From Terrimonas ginsenosidimutans (GTDB lineage Bacteria > Bacteroidota > Bacteroidia > Chitinophagales > Chitinophagaceae), in NCBI RefSeq assembly GCF_022012415.1, contig NZ_JAKLTR010000017.1:62001-126000 (forward strand): DNA of 64,000 nt, read 5' to 3'. The position numbers were made by a program, and so were the translations under genes. The notes beneath the pieces were generated by a model. That model saw only the letters and a program-made list of their open reading frames with translations. It did not search any database and was not told where the DNA came from. This document shows, piece by piece, positions 19,254 to 27,457 of this stretch. Each line of letters opens with the position of its first letter. The first letter of the stretch is position 1.

Positions 19254-19663
19254 AGCAGTGTGTTTTTCAGGATATATGTTTCAGCGTTGACGTGATTTCG
19301 TCTCGCACAGGGATTATCCGGTTGTAGAACGGCCATCTCATCAATCATCATTAACCACTCCTTAACCAGCCGTCTATGATCCTTAAGTATTATGGTGATC
19401 TGTACTGATTCTTCAGATCAGCCCGCCTCATCCCAACAAAGGCATAAACAATAAATCGAAATGACTTATCTATTATTCCCTTAAGGACGGAGATAACGGT
19501 AAGCAGCTTTACTGCCGGGTTATCTTGTAAGCGTAGATGTTGATTTTGGAATACTTAAAGAAAGAGTAAATACAGTTGCAAATGGCATGCCATCAAACTC
19601 CGGGTTTACCCTGAAATATCTGTTGACGGTTACGATCCTGTTTAATTATCGTACACACACAAA
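19254..19663. other. Intergenic stretch without recognised features
   Basis: About 410 bases. A plus-strand frame is open around 19510-19700 but has no good start and runs through a terminator into the DUF4142 gene, so it is not called. The stretch probably contains the promoter of the 59-aa gene. Confidence 0.35.
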
Positions 19664-19690
19664 AAATCCGGTGCTTTTGACACCGGATTT
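19664..19690 (-). terminator. Rho-independent terminator of the DUF4142 gene
   Basis: A 10-bp stem, AAATCCGGTG (19664-19673) and CACCGGATTT (19681-19690). On the minus strand the hairpin ends in a T-run, 19 bases after the DUF4142 stop. Confidence 0.85.
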
Positions 19691-19708
19691 TCCATTAGAA
19701 CTGAAAGG

Positions 19709-20281
19709 TTATTTCCAATTCTTCTTAATGACCTTTATCGAATCGAGATGACTTCTGAGATTCGGGAGTGTGTTTGTTGCGAATGAGATCACTTCTGCAT
19801 CCTTTACATTATTTGATGCTTTTTCAAAGAGATCAATCGCTTTTTCATGATCTTTGATCATTACATCGATGTACTCCTTATCAAAATCTTTTCCTGATTT
19901 CTTCATCAGATCGTCCGCTTTCTTTTTGTTTTCCTCTGAAACATCAGACGGAAGTACCACATTTTTACGGACGGCAATTTCTTTAACCTGGTCATTTACA
20001 GCAGAATGACCTGAAACCATCATGTCGGCAAAACGTTTAACAGACGTATTGGAGGACTTTTCCAGGGCAAGTCGGCTAAGCGCCACTTCCGCCATACCGC
20101 TGTTGGCTGCATCCACCAGGAAGGTACTCGTTCCGGCATCCGGTGCAGGCGCCATCGTCGTAGTATCTGTCCTTGCTTCTTTGTTTGCAGAATCAGCTTT
20201 CTCAACCGGATCTTTTCCCTCGTTGTTGCAGGAGAACACGATCATTGAACCAAGGCATAGCAATAGAGATATTCTTTTCAT
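19709..20281 (-). CDS. DUF4142 domain lipoprotein
   Basis: A 190-residue predicted lipoprotein: the signal peptide MKRISLLLCLGSMIVFSC has a lipobox cysteine at C18. A linker follows (~20-50), then a DUF4142 domain (~53-188) with the ferritin-like helical pattern: FLVDAANSGMAEVALSRLAL, VKRFADMMVSGHSAVNDQV and EYIDVMIKDHEKAIDLFEKA. The histidines in SGHS and KDHE sit where the family's conserved residues lie. DUF4142 proteins are exported helical-bundle proteins, common in Bacteroidota and proteobacteria, without an agreed function. It has its own terminator and appears monocistronic, about 100 bases downstream of the transglycosylase-like gene on the same strand. Confidence 0.9.
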   Translation of the reverse strand: MKRISLLLCLGSMIVFSCNNEGKDPVEKADSANKEARTDTTTMAPAPDAGTSTFLVDAANSGMAEVALSRLALEKSSNTSVKRFADMMVSGHSAVNDQVKEIAVRKNVVLPSDVSEENKKKADDLMKKSGKDFDKEYIDVMIKDHEKAIDLFEKASNNVKDAEVISFATNTLPNLRSHLDSIKVIKKNWK

Positions 20282-20383
20282 AAATACAATTTGTGATTGC
20301 TCATATATTGGAAGATCTATGCCAGTTAATTATCAGATCCTCTAATCCATTGACGAGTAAGAAAAATACCCTGATAATTGTAT

Positions 20384-21301
20384 TTACCTGTTGACGGATG
20401 GCAACACCAGTGTATACTTTTTACCCGGTGGAACTGGAAGTGTTTTTCCCCGTATCCATGCATTGTGCCGTTTAAGCAACCTGTAATTGCTGCCATGTGC
20501 GGTAGCAAAGGCTGCCAGATCGGGTATGGAAGAGTTGACCTCGATCGTTGGGAATTGTTGTGGCAGGTAGCCATCGCTCTGTCCGATGATAAATCCGAGA
20601 CCATCTGCCTGTTCGAGGAAATATTTAAATGTCAGGATCCGGAAGATATAGCGGTTGGTTTCCTCGGGAAGCAGCAGGTCATAATAATTACGCGTTTTTT
20701 GAAAATTAGCCTGGCCGGCATAGGCCCCCATTCCGCAGTTATAAGATGCCGCAGCGGCGGTCCAGCTGCCGAGTTGTTCATAAGCTTTCCGGAGATATTT
20801 GCATGCCGCTTCAGTTGACTTCTCAATGTGATATCGTTCATCAACATAACTATTCACTTCCAGCCCAAATCCAGGCGCAGTAGAAGGCATGAATTGCCAG
20901 AACCCGGCAGCACCTGCTTTTGACACCAATAGCTGGAGATTCGATTCCGCAACACACAGGTATTTCATATCCTCCGGGATCCCGTTCTTTTTTAACTGAG
21001 CTTCTATCTGCGGAAAGTATCTTTTAGAAAGTTTGATGATATATAAGATAGAGTTCGGCTGATAATAATTATACAGCACTTCCCTATCCCATTGCTCCCT
21101 TATCTCTGTATCCTGCAGCGGCACAGCTTCACCAGCAAAACTAAAGCTTGACGGAAGCGGTGGTGCCGTATACTTCATAATGACCGCATCCGGGGATGCA
21201 ACATGGAGCCCTTCTTTTTGCCGGAAACTGTATACTGCTACCAGACACGCACATACTACAGAGAACTTCCATTTCCAATTGACGTTGTTGAATATCTTCA
21301 T
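20384..21301 (-). CDS. Lytic transglycosylase (MltD-like, SLT domain)
   Basis: A 305-residue exported protein (hydrophobic N-terminal segment ~13-25). The catalytic SLT/goose-lysozyme-type domain spans ~70-235: IPEDMKYLCVAESNLQ places the catalytic glutamate at E119, followed by the family blocks AAGFWQFMPSTAPGFGL, YVDERYHIEKSTEAACKYL and AAAASYNCGMGAY. The enzyme would cleave peptidoglycan glycan strands to 1,6-anhydro ends. The C-terminal part (residues ~255-305, LAAFATAHGSNYRLLKRHN and LPVPPGKKYTLVLP) resembles a single degenerate LysM-like wall-binding region, shorter than in MltD. The role is probably cell-wall turnover. Confidence 0.9.
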   Translation of the reverse strand: MKIFNNVNWKWKFSVVCACLVAVYSFRQKEGLHVASPDAVIMKYTAPPLPSSFSFAGEAVPLQDTEIREQWDREVLYNYYQPNSILYIIKLSKRYFPQIEAQLKKNGIPEDMKYLCVAESNLQLLVSKAGAAGFWQFMPSTAPGFGLEVNSYVDERYHIEKSTEAACKYLRKAYEQLGSWTAAAASYNCGMGAYAGQANFQKTRNYYDLLLPEETNRYIFRILTFKYFLEQADGLGFIIGQSDGYLPQQFPTIEVNSSIPDLAAFATAHGSNYRLLKRHNAWIRGKTLPVPPGKKYTLVLPSVNR

Positions 21302-22006
21302 AAAGATCCAGATTTACTGTACGAATTCAATGCTTCTTTCCGGCAGTTATTCTCCCTTTGCCCCGCATTGCTGCTATTTGAACTGTTATTCAGCGTTCCC
21401 GGCATGTTGCTGCCAACACATGAAAAATAGCATTGATCTATTTGATAAGCCGGTCAGAATGTATCATTTCAAAACATCAGCCAAACAACAGTGAAAGCAG
21501 AAAGTTGCAACAGAATGAATACAAGACGACCTGCCTGATGATATTAATAGCAAGCAAGTACAGATGCATTTTGACAGTTGCAGCACTTTCTTTAGCATAA
21601 ATACCGCTGTCACCGGCTTGTCACATTTTTATACAACCCGTGAGAGCTTTAGGCAGGCCCGCCGTTTAACATCCTACAAGAAACTACTTAGTGTTTACCC
21701 GTAAAAGCTTATTTTTTGAAAAGACGTCATAAAAATGTGTCCACTTATTCATTCTGATTTTTATTAAAAAATGCAGATTTGGTCAAAAAAAATTCTCAAT
21801 TTGGTTTTTGGGTTACACAAATAACCTAATTTTATAGCACGGTCATACTCCATCAATGACCTGATTATATACATCTCTTCTGTTGCTTCTCTTTCGAAGC
21901 AAATTTTCAAACAAGGAATACTTTATCTGGTAATGGCCATGGTGGCTGATACCGGGTTGTTTTCAATAATCAAGTGAATCTACCGGATTCGCGCAACTGT
22001 TATCGT
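21302..22006. other. Intergenic region between divergent genes
   Basis: About 700 AT-rich bases between the transglycosylase gene (minus) and the regulator gene at 22007 (plus). A short inverted repeat, GGTTA-CACAAA-TAACC, lies near 21812-21827, about 180 bases before the regulator start, and could be part of its control region. No convincing TAnnTTTG promoter or small gene was found. Confidence 0.4.
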
Positions 22007-22942
22007 ATGCTTAACACCTTTGAAACTTCAACACTCACGGCTCAAAACGATGTGTCTGCGAAATTTTCAGGAAAATTATCGGAGATAATTTCTGCTTGTG
22101 CAGCCGACAAGCACCCTGTGATACTTTCAAACATTCCAGATGAGGGCAACCAGCTCGTTGCGGAAGCCGTACATGATCTGAGCGCCTGGGCCGATCGATC
22201 CTTCTTTGTATTATCCTGCCATTCTCAAACAGGCAGACAATCAAAGCCTGGTATTACGCTTTCTCATCCTGTTCATTATGAAATGCCTGATCTGTTCAGC
22301 AATGCAGCATTGCTGGAGTCTCTCAACGGAGGAACAGTTCTGGTGAACGATCCTTTTCTCTTACCATCACAGCAACAGCAACAGTTACTGGAGCTATTGA
22401 CTTCCACACTTGATCTGAAAGTGATCATCAATAGCAAAACCTTCGATCGTGATCAACAGTCACTTGAAGGATCCCCGCTATTGAAAAATGTTCGTGTAAT
22501 GAAAGTTCCGTCATTACGTAACCATTCCGGTGATATACGATTTGCTGCGAATTACTTTCTTTCCAAGTCAAATCTTGAATGGCATAAAAATATTCCCGGC
22601 ATCACTGAAGATTGCCTTCAACAACTGATGACGTACCCCTGGCCAGGCCAGCTACCTCAGTTGAGGGAGACTATAAGACAGGCCGCATTCATCTCTCCCG
22701 CTGATCAGCTTCTAGACCTGTCAGCATTGCCCTCTCAGATCAGAACGTTTAAAGCGACAGACCGGGACTTCCTTAAAGAAGCCGTAAAACAGGCAGAGTA
22801 TGAAATGATCTATAAAACACTACGCGAAACAAATAATAACAAACGTAAAACAGCAGAGATACTGAAGATCAGCAGAAAGACACTGTACAGTAAGATCAAT
22901 ATGTACAAAATGAATAATTTCTCTGCTGCATTGGGACTGTAG
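22007..22942 (+). CDS. Degenerate sigma-54-activator-like regulator with Fis-type HTH
   Basis: A 311-residue protein aligning by eye over its whole length with the AAA+ and Fis domains of NtrC-type activators, but lacking the catalytic motifs. Where a Walker A GESGTGKE is expected it has SNIPDEGN, still followed by QLVAEAVHDLS. The GAFTGA sigma-54 loop is absent; GGTLFLDE is replaced by GGTVLVND; the arginine-rich region is short; and WPGNVREL becomes WPGQLPQL. The C-terminal helix-turn-helix is intact (NNNKRKTAEILKISRKTLYS). It is therefore unlikely to hydrolyse ATP or activate sigma-54, and may be a DNA-binding repressor or scaffold. There is no receiver domain. An ATG start was chosen; a GTG at 21974 would add 11 residues. 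A strong terminator follows, so it is monocistronic. Confidence 0.8.
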   Translation: MLNTFETSTLTAQNDVSAKFSGKLSEIISACAADKHPVILSNIPDEGNQLVAEAVHDLSAWADRSFFVLSCHSQTGRQSKPGITLSHPVHYEMPDLFSNAALLESLNGGTVLVNDPFLLPSQQQQQLLELLTSTLDLKVIINSKTFDRDQQSLEGSPLLKNVRVMKVPSLRNHSGDIRFAANYFLSKSNLEWHKNIPGITEDCLQQLMTYPWPGQLPQLRETIRQAAFISPADQLLDLSALPSQIRTFKATDRDFLKEAVKQAEYEMIYKTLRETNNNKRKTAEILKISRKTLYSKINMYKMNNFSAALGL

Positions 22943-22959
22943 AAGTGATCTTCCTATTT

Positions 22960-22998
22960 AAAAAAGGTGAATTGATATTGAATCAATTCACCTTTTTT
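22960..22998 (+). terminator. Rho-independent terminator
   Basis: A 16-bp perfect stem, AAAAAAGGTGAATTGA (22960-22975) and its complement (22983-22998), with a 7-base loop, ends in a T-run. It lies 17 bases after the degenerate regulator's stop. Confidence 0.9.
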
Positions 22999-23098
22999 CA
23001 TGTTGACGTATACACATAAAAAAGCTGGTCATCGTACTCTGACAAGAAGGGAAACGTTAGTCTCCGTTCCGGCAATTTCCTAATGACCAGCTATTAAT

Positions 23099-23284
23099 TT
23101 AGAAGAGACGAAGTGTATCTCTTCTCAACGTATCCTTACGGAGCGTATCTTTTTTAGGGATAGTATCCTGCACAGGAGTTGAGAACGATTTAGTGTTAAC
23201 TGTCTCTTTTGTTGCGCGGCTTTCAGTGCTTGCGAAAGTCAGCAATACAATGCTTAAAAACGCTGTGCTTAATAGGGTCTTCAT
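23099..23284 (-). CDS. Small exported peptide with DTLR repeats (61 aa)
   Basis: The frame has an ATG at 23284 and gives 61 residues beginning MKTLLSTAFLSIVLLTFAST, a clear signal peptide with cleavage probably near residues 20-24. The mature part is short and ends in a repetitive tail: KKDTLRKDTLRRDTLRLF, three DTLR units. Upstream in-frame residues look like non-coding sequence, so the longer reading is rejected. No family is recognised. Alternating charge and threonine in the repeats suggests an extended or wall/membrane-surface-binding tail. On the minus strand, a 10-bp stem with a long loop (AGCTGGTCAT near 23020 and ATGACCAGCT near 23083) and a following T-run may terminate it. Confidence 0.6.
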   Translation of the reverse strand: MKTLLSTAFLSIVLLTFASTESRATKETVNTKSFSTPVQDTIPKKDTLRKDTLRRDTLRLF

Positions 23285-23594
23285 CGTTATAAGTTTTTGT
23301 GATGAGATATGTTGTGTCGGCCATACATAACCAATATGCTGCCAGATTGCGGCAATGTGGATAACTCTGAAAAAAAATCTCTTCCCTGCTTGTAATATAA
23401 GGATATACATACACGATGATCCTGTATACATTGCCGGTAAACCCTTGAAATTAGGAGATCATTAAAGCAAAATTTGCATGAGATAAGAACAATTTCAACT
23501 GCTGTTTTGGTAATGCATATGTCGCCTTCAGTGCTGATCGCTGCGCCACCGCTGGTTGAGGCATGTGAATTGCATTATTATATAAAATGCTGTT

Positions 23595-23822
23595 ATGAAT
23601 AGAAAGGTGATCAATGCTGAATTGATCAAAATAGATCATTCTGCCCCGGATGTTCCTGAATCAGTAAAGAATTTCAGGCCCGATATGTATCAGGATGACG
23701 GCACTTATTATGCTACTCTGGGAAACGGTGATGATACTATTATAGGCTGCGGAGCCACTATCGATGAAGCCATGGTAAGCTGGGACGCAGCCTACTGGAA
23801 TAAACAATATAGAAAAGAATAA
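23595..23822 (+). CDS. Small protein, HicB-like fold (75 aa)
   Basis: A 75-residue acidic protein. Its second half (DGTYYATLGNGDDTIIGCGA, then TIDEAMVSWDAAYWN) resembles the HicB antitoxin core: strand, strand, and a helix with the signature G-x-T-x-x-E-A. It has no DNA-binding domain and no HicA-like toxin gene beside it, so it is not called a toxin-antitoxin system. The downstream membrane-protein gene starts 15 bases after its stop and the two probably form an operon. The match to HicB is by pattern only. Confidence 0.55.
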   Translation: MNRKVINAELIKIDHSAPDVPESVKNFRPDMYQDDGTYYATLGNGDDTIIGCGATIDEAMVSWDAAYWNKQYRKE

Positions 23823-23837
23823 TGAAACAGATGATCA

Positions 23838-24239
23838 ATGCCGGCACTTAACATACAGATAATATGGCTATTCATACTCGCTATACCCATTGCTTGTATT
23901 GCATGGACAGTTACTCACGAAGAGATATTCAGCGAGTTCAACAACTATTGCAAGGATCGCGTGAACAATTGCAGGTATCTTATCAAACGAAAATTCTTCT
24001 ACTTATTTACCTGCGAATTCTGTTTTAGTCATTATGTAACAGTCCTCGCATTGATAATGACCAAATACAGATTATTGCTTCCGGACTGGCGCGGTTATAT
24101 AATCGCGGGGTTTTCGCTGGTATGGATCGCGAACTGTTATATGAGCATATATGGTCGGCTACGAGTAAGCCTAAAGAAAGAAAGGGTTGAATCAAAAATC
24201 CAGGAGAAAGAGCTTGAAGACAAAATGGAATCCCATTGA
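23838..24239 (+). CDS. Small membrane protein with CxxC motif (133 aa), function unknown
   Basis: A 133-residue protein with a predicted N-terminal transmembrane helix (IQIIWLFILAIPIACIAWTV), a central hydrophobic region containing TCEFCFSHYVTVLALIM, a further helix (GYIIAGFSLVWIANCYMSIY) and a charged coiled-coil-like tail (SLKKERVESKIQEKELEDK). The C-x-x-C followed by a hydrophobic helix recalls DUF1360-type proteins, but the match is weak. It probably sits in the inner membrane with a cytoplasmic tail. It follows the HicB-like gene closely, and a hairpin after its stop separates it from the convergent amylase gene. Confidence 0.6.
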   Translation: MPALNIQIIWLFILAIPIACIAWTVTHEEIFSEFNNYCKDRVNNCRYLIKRKFFYLFTCEFCFSHYVTVLALIMTKYRLLLPDWRGYIIAGFSLVWIANCYMSIYGRLRVSLKKERVESKIQEKELEDKMESH

Positions 24240-24262
24240 TTTGGAAATATTTGGTATAACGA

Positions 24263-24296
24263 TAACGCGACTCCAATCTGAATCGGAGTCGCGTTA
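24263..24296. terminator. Putative bidirectional terminator hairpin
   Basis: A 12-bp perfect stem, TAACGCGACTCC (24263-24274) and GGAGTCGCGTTA (24285-24296), between convergent genes ending at 24239 (plus) and 24316 (minus). The U-run is weak on both sides. Confidence 0.6.
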
Positions 24297-24315
24297 AAAA
24301 TAACTTACTGGTGAT

Positions 24316-25797
24316 CTAATCCAGGCTGACCCCTTCAAAGATCCAAACAGATACCGAACCGGCATTGACAGGGAAATCAGCTTCGCCATTTTCGTCTAAG
24401 ATAACGCTGTCCTGCCTGTGACCGCAAGCTTCCACCATTGTACGACCGGCATGTTGCTTACCGACTGCCATATGTTTGAATCCTTCCTGGCCGTTAGTCA
24501 GCACTACCGCGCACCCACTGTTTTCCCGCTCTCCCACTCCTTCACGCGTCCAGCCAACGGTACTGGAATGATCGAAATAATCCGTTTGTCTGCCATATGC
24601 CAGTTTCTTTCTTACTTTCATCATCGTTTCCACGCAACTCAATGGCGGCAATTCAATGTATTCCTCTTTACCCGTTGTATTGTCGACATACTGCGCGCCA
24701 TAAATGGATGGGAAGAACACGCACGGTGTTGCCTGCTCACGAAGCAGGATCACCGCGTATGCCAACGGCTTGAACCATGGATCAACCGGCGATTGCAAAG
24801 ATTGCAGCGGTTGCGTATCGTGATTGTCAACAAAAGAGATAGATAGCTCAGGCCTGATAGCTGTCAGACTGCTCTCAAGAACACCCGCCATATTATAAGC
24901 TTCGCCTTCACGCGACGCCTTATGAAAATTAAAATGCAGTGGCGCATCAAACAGTTGTATAGCACCATTAGTGGAATCCAGGTAAGCAAGTAATTCTCCT
25001 ACATCATTTTTCCAGTATTCACCAATACACAACAGGTCCTTCTTAAAATGGTCTTTCAGAAATGCGAGCCATTCTGGAAAAAAATCAGGTGAGATGTGTT
25101 TCAACGCGTCAAGCCGATAACCGTCAATACCCGTCTTTTCGGTATACCATGCGCCCCAATTCTTCAGCTCTTCCCGTACGTGCTGATTCCGGAATTCAAT
25201 ATCATTCCCCATCAGGTAGTCATAGTTGCCATATTGTTTTTCGGGAACATCCTCCCACTGCCCATTAAAATATTCATTCCTGATCATGGCGATCTTTTCG
25301 TTTTCACAGATACCGGTGAAGCTCTGTGAATCCCATACAAATGCAGAATACTTGCCTCCGCGGCCGGGAAAATAAAATTTTGTGTAGGCATCAACCTGGT
25401 ATGGTTCACTGGTGATCTTCGTCCGGTCATCCTCATCCACTTCCTGCACCGTGATCTTTTCCGTTTCATCGCCACCGATCTTATGATTAAGAACGATATC
25501 TGCCAGCACTTTTATGCCGTGCTCATGAAATGTCCGGATACAGTCAAGATACTCCTGAACCGTTCCCCAGCGCGTACGCACCGTTCCCTTCTGATCAAAT
25601 TCTCCCAGGTCATAAAGGTCATAGGCTGCATACCCTGGCTCTTCCGTTCCTTTTGCGGATTTGTAGGCTGGAGGAAGCCAGACCTGTGTAACACCTAATG
25701 ATGCGAGATGCGCGGCTTTCTCCTGCGCATGTTTCCAAAGATTTCCTTCTGTTGAATAATACCAGTGAAAGAATTGAAAGATAGTCTGATTGTCCAT
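24316..25797 (-). CDS. Cytoplasmic alpha-amylase (GH13, AmyA-like)
   Basis: A 493-residue enzyme without a signal peptide, the normal size for GH13 subfamily 5 cytoplasmic alpha-amylases. The four conserved GH13 regions are visible: I, DIVLNH (~100-105); II, GYRLDALKH with nucleophile D230; III, CIGEYW with acid/base E260; IV, FVDNHD with D327. The N-terminus MDNQTIFQFFHWYYSTEGNL and WLPPAYKSAKG fit the subfamily. It would hydrolyse internal alpha-1,4 bonds of maltodextrins or stored glycogen in the cytoplasm. It appears to be a single-gene unit convergent with the small membrane-protein operon; no sugar-utilisation genes are adjacent. Confidence 0.93.
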   Translation of the reverse strand: MDNQTIFQFFHWYYSTEGNLWKHAQEKAAHLASLGVTQVWLPPAYKSAKGTEEPGYAAYDLYDLGEFDQKGTVRTRWGTVQEYLDCIRTFHEHGIKVLADIVLNHKIGGDETEKITVQEVDEDDRTKITSEPYQVDAYTKFYFPGRGGKYSAFVWDSQSFTGICENEKIAMIRNEYFNGQWEDVPEKQYGNYDYLMGNDIEFRNQHVREELKNWGAWYTEKTGIDGYRLDALKHISPDFFPEWLAFLKDHFKKDLLCIGEYWKNDVGELLAYLDSTNGAIQLFDAPLHFNFHKASREGEAYNMAGVLESSLTAIRPELSISFVDNHDTQPLQSLQSPVDPWFKPLAYAVILLREQATPCVFFPSIYGAQYVDNTTGKEEYIELPPLSCVETMMKVRKKLAYGRQTDYFDHSSTVGWTREGVGERENSGCAVVLTNGQEGFKHMAVGKQHAGRTMVEACGHRQDSVILDENGEADFPVNAGSVSVWIFEGVSLD

Positions 25798-25937
25798 ATT
25801 GCTTTTCTACAGTTGTGATTTGCATAATGAAAAACAGATGCCATTCTTGGTTTGTTCAGCTACTGCGAATATTATACAGGGAAATGTTTAACGAAAGCTA
25901 GTATTGAGATATTAACGGGAGATTGGTGGGAATTTTC

Positions 25938-26678
25938 TTACACATATTTTTCCTGGCAATTCTTGCAGAAGAAAGTCCTTCTCCGGGTTTTCCCGCAGTA
26001 TTTTTTTTGTACAGCGAGATCACATCGGGGACATTTCTTTTTCCGTATGATCTGCCAGTGCTTTTTCAGCGTACCCTCGCGCTTCCACGCCAGAAAATCG
26101 TAGCAGTACTGTTTAGCTTCACGGATCAGCAGGGTGAATGTTTGGGGAGGAATGGCACCTAATGTCGACTCGGGATGCAGGAAGATCCGGAAGAGAACTT
26201 CATTTTTGACAATATTACCCGACCCCGAAAAGATCTGCTGATCAAGCAAGGCATCGCAAACAAGGGTCTCCGGAATCTTTTTCAGTTTCGCACGTGCAGC
26301 ACGCGGAGCCCATTTTTTGCTCAGGAGATCGGCATTCCAGTCATAAGTTGTTTCCCAACCAGGCTCCATCTCTTTTACAGAACAAGTGTAGAAATAAAGA
26401 GTACCGGTATTGAAATGAAGTTCAAGTTTTACCGACCGCTTCAGGCGTATCCGCTCATTGATGCTATAAGAACCAAACATCAGCAAATGGATCCTGATAG
26501 TGATTTTGCCGCTGAACAGGAGAAAGAGTTGCTTTCCCCAGGTCCTGATCTCGAGAAGCTGCCGCCCTTCCAGTTGCTGAACATCGATTGCGGCGTTGCC
26601 TCCGGCAGCCATTACCTTCTTGCGGCGGAATTGCAGTATATCTTCTTTCAATAAGACAAGGGATGGGCCTTCAGGCAT
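25938..26678 (-). CDS. DNA glycosylase, Fpg/Nei family
   Basis: A 246-residue base-excision-repair enzyme. The start is fixed by function: family members need a proline right after the initiator Met, and the ATG at 26678 gives MPEGPSL (catalytic P2, E3). Other signs are a lysine in TWGKQLFLLFSG, the region LLDQQIFSGSGNIVKNEVLF (helix-two-turn-helix with the conserved asparagine), and a C-terminal zinc finger with CPRC and CKNC flanking KTRRRTFF. It would remove oxidised bases and cut the abasic site. It starts 36 bases after the LytTR regulator stop on the same strand, so it may be the last gene of that operon, an unusual partner. Nei-like or Fpg-like specificity cannot be decided here. Confidence 0.88.
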   Translation of the reverse strand: MPEGPSLVLLKEDILQFRRKKVMAAGGNAAIDVQQLEGRQLLEIRTWGKQLFLLFSGKITIRIHLLMFGSYSINERIRLKRSVKLELHFNTGTLYFYTCSVKEMEPGWETTYDWNADLLSKKWAPRAARAKLKKIPETLVCDALLDQQIFSGSGNIVKNEVLFRIFLHPESTLGAIPPQTFTLLIREAKQYCYDFLAWKREGTLKKHWQIIRKKKCPRCDLAVQKKYCGKTRRRTFFCKNCQEKYV

Positions 26679-26714
26679 TGTTTTTTCCGAAACGGTACAA
26701 ACTATACGCCACAT

Positions 26715-27455
26715 TCATTGCGAAAGCGAACGAAGAACTTCTTCTTTCTTTGATCTGGATACGGGTACCAATGATCCATCTTCAAGCAAAAGAGTTCCAC
26801 CATCTTCTTTCAGCAAACTTTTAATATATATGCGATTGACAAGATGCGACTGATGCGGCCGGAGAAAGCCATACCCTTCAAGCATTTCTTCAAACTCGTA
26901 AATAGGTTTTGAAACGATCAGCTTTTCACCGTCTTTCAGAAAAAAACTGGTATAGTTATTCGATGACTCACATCGGATGATCGCTCTGGTATTTACAAAG
27001 CGCGTCTCTTTTAACGTAGCGAGAGCAATCCGATGTTCATCCTTTTTCTGATGAAGCAATTGCAGCAGGTTCTCCAATTGCTGATTTTGCTTTTTTTGCC
27101 TGCCCCTGCTCTCCGCACGATCCACTGCAGCCCGCAGTTCTTCAATATTGACCGGTTTCAACAAATAATCGACTGCTGCAAATCTTACCGCCTGTATAGC
27201 AAAATGATCATAGGCGGTTACAAAGATCACCTCAAATGAATAATCATCAAGCTCGCGAAGGAGATCGAATCCTGTTTTTTGAGGCATTTGTATATCAAGA
27301 AACAAAAGATCAGGTTTTTGCTCATGAATGATCTTTTTACCCTCAGCAGCATTTATTGCAGCGCCGACTATCTGCACGGATGGACAATAAGCGTTTAACA
27401 GTTGCCGTAGATTATCCAGGTTATTCTTTTCATCATCTATTAAGACGGTCTTCAT
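26715..27455 (-). CDS. LytTR family response regulator
   Basis: A 246-residue regulator. The receiver domain (MKTVLIDDEKNN, phospho-acceptor in LLFLDIQMP, conserved lysine in DYLLKPVN) is followed by a linker and a C-terminal LytTR DNA-binding domain (~residues 145-245, ALATLKETRFVNTRAIIRCE, HQSHLVNRIYIKS). LytTR domains bind direct repeats in promoter DNA. The ATG at 27455 is 2 bases after the kinase stop; a longer start would need TTG and overlap the kinase. It is the cognate regulator of the adjacent LytS-type kinase, in the order transglutaminase, kinase, regulator, glycosylase. Confidence 0.93.
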   Translation of the reverse strand: MKTVLIDDEKNNLDNLRQLLNAYCPSVQIVGAAINAAEGKKIIHEQKPDLLFLDIQMPQKTGFDLLRELDDYSFEVIFVTAYDHFAIQAVRFAAVDYLLKPVNIEELRAAVDRAESRGRQKKQNQQLENLLQLLHQKKDEHRIALATLKETRFVNTRAIIRCESSNNYTSFFLKDGEKLIVSKPIYEFEEMLEGYGFLRPHQSHLVNRIYIKSLLKEDGGTLLLEDGSLVPVSRSKKEEVLRSLSQ

Positions 27456-27457
27456 CT

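Noticed and set aside
19510-19740. Open plus-strand frame reading VSVDVDFGILKERVNTVANG
   Set aside because: It has no suitable start, runs through a strong minus-strand terminator and into the DUF4142 gene.
23595-24239. HicB-like small gene plus neighbour as a toxin-antitoxin pair
   Set aside because: The neighbour is a membrane protein without HicA features, and the HicB-like protein lacks a DNA-binding part.
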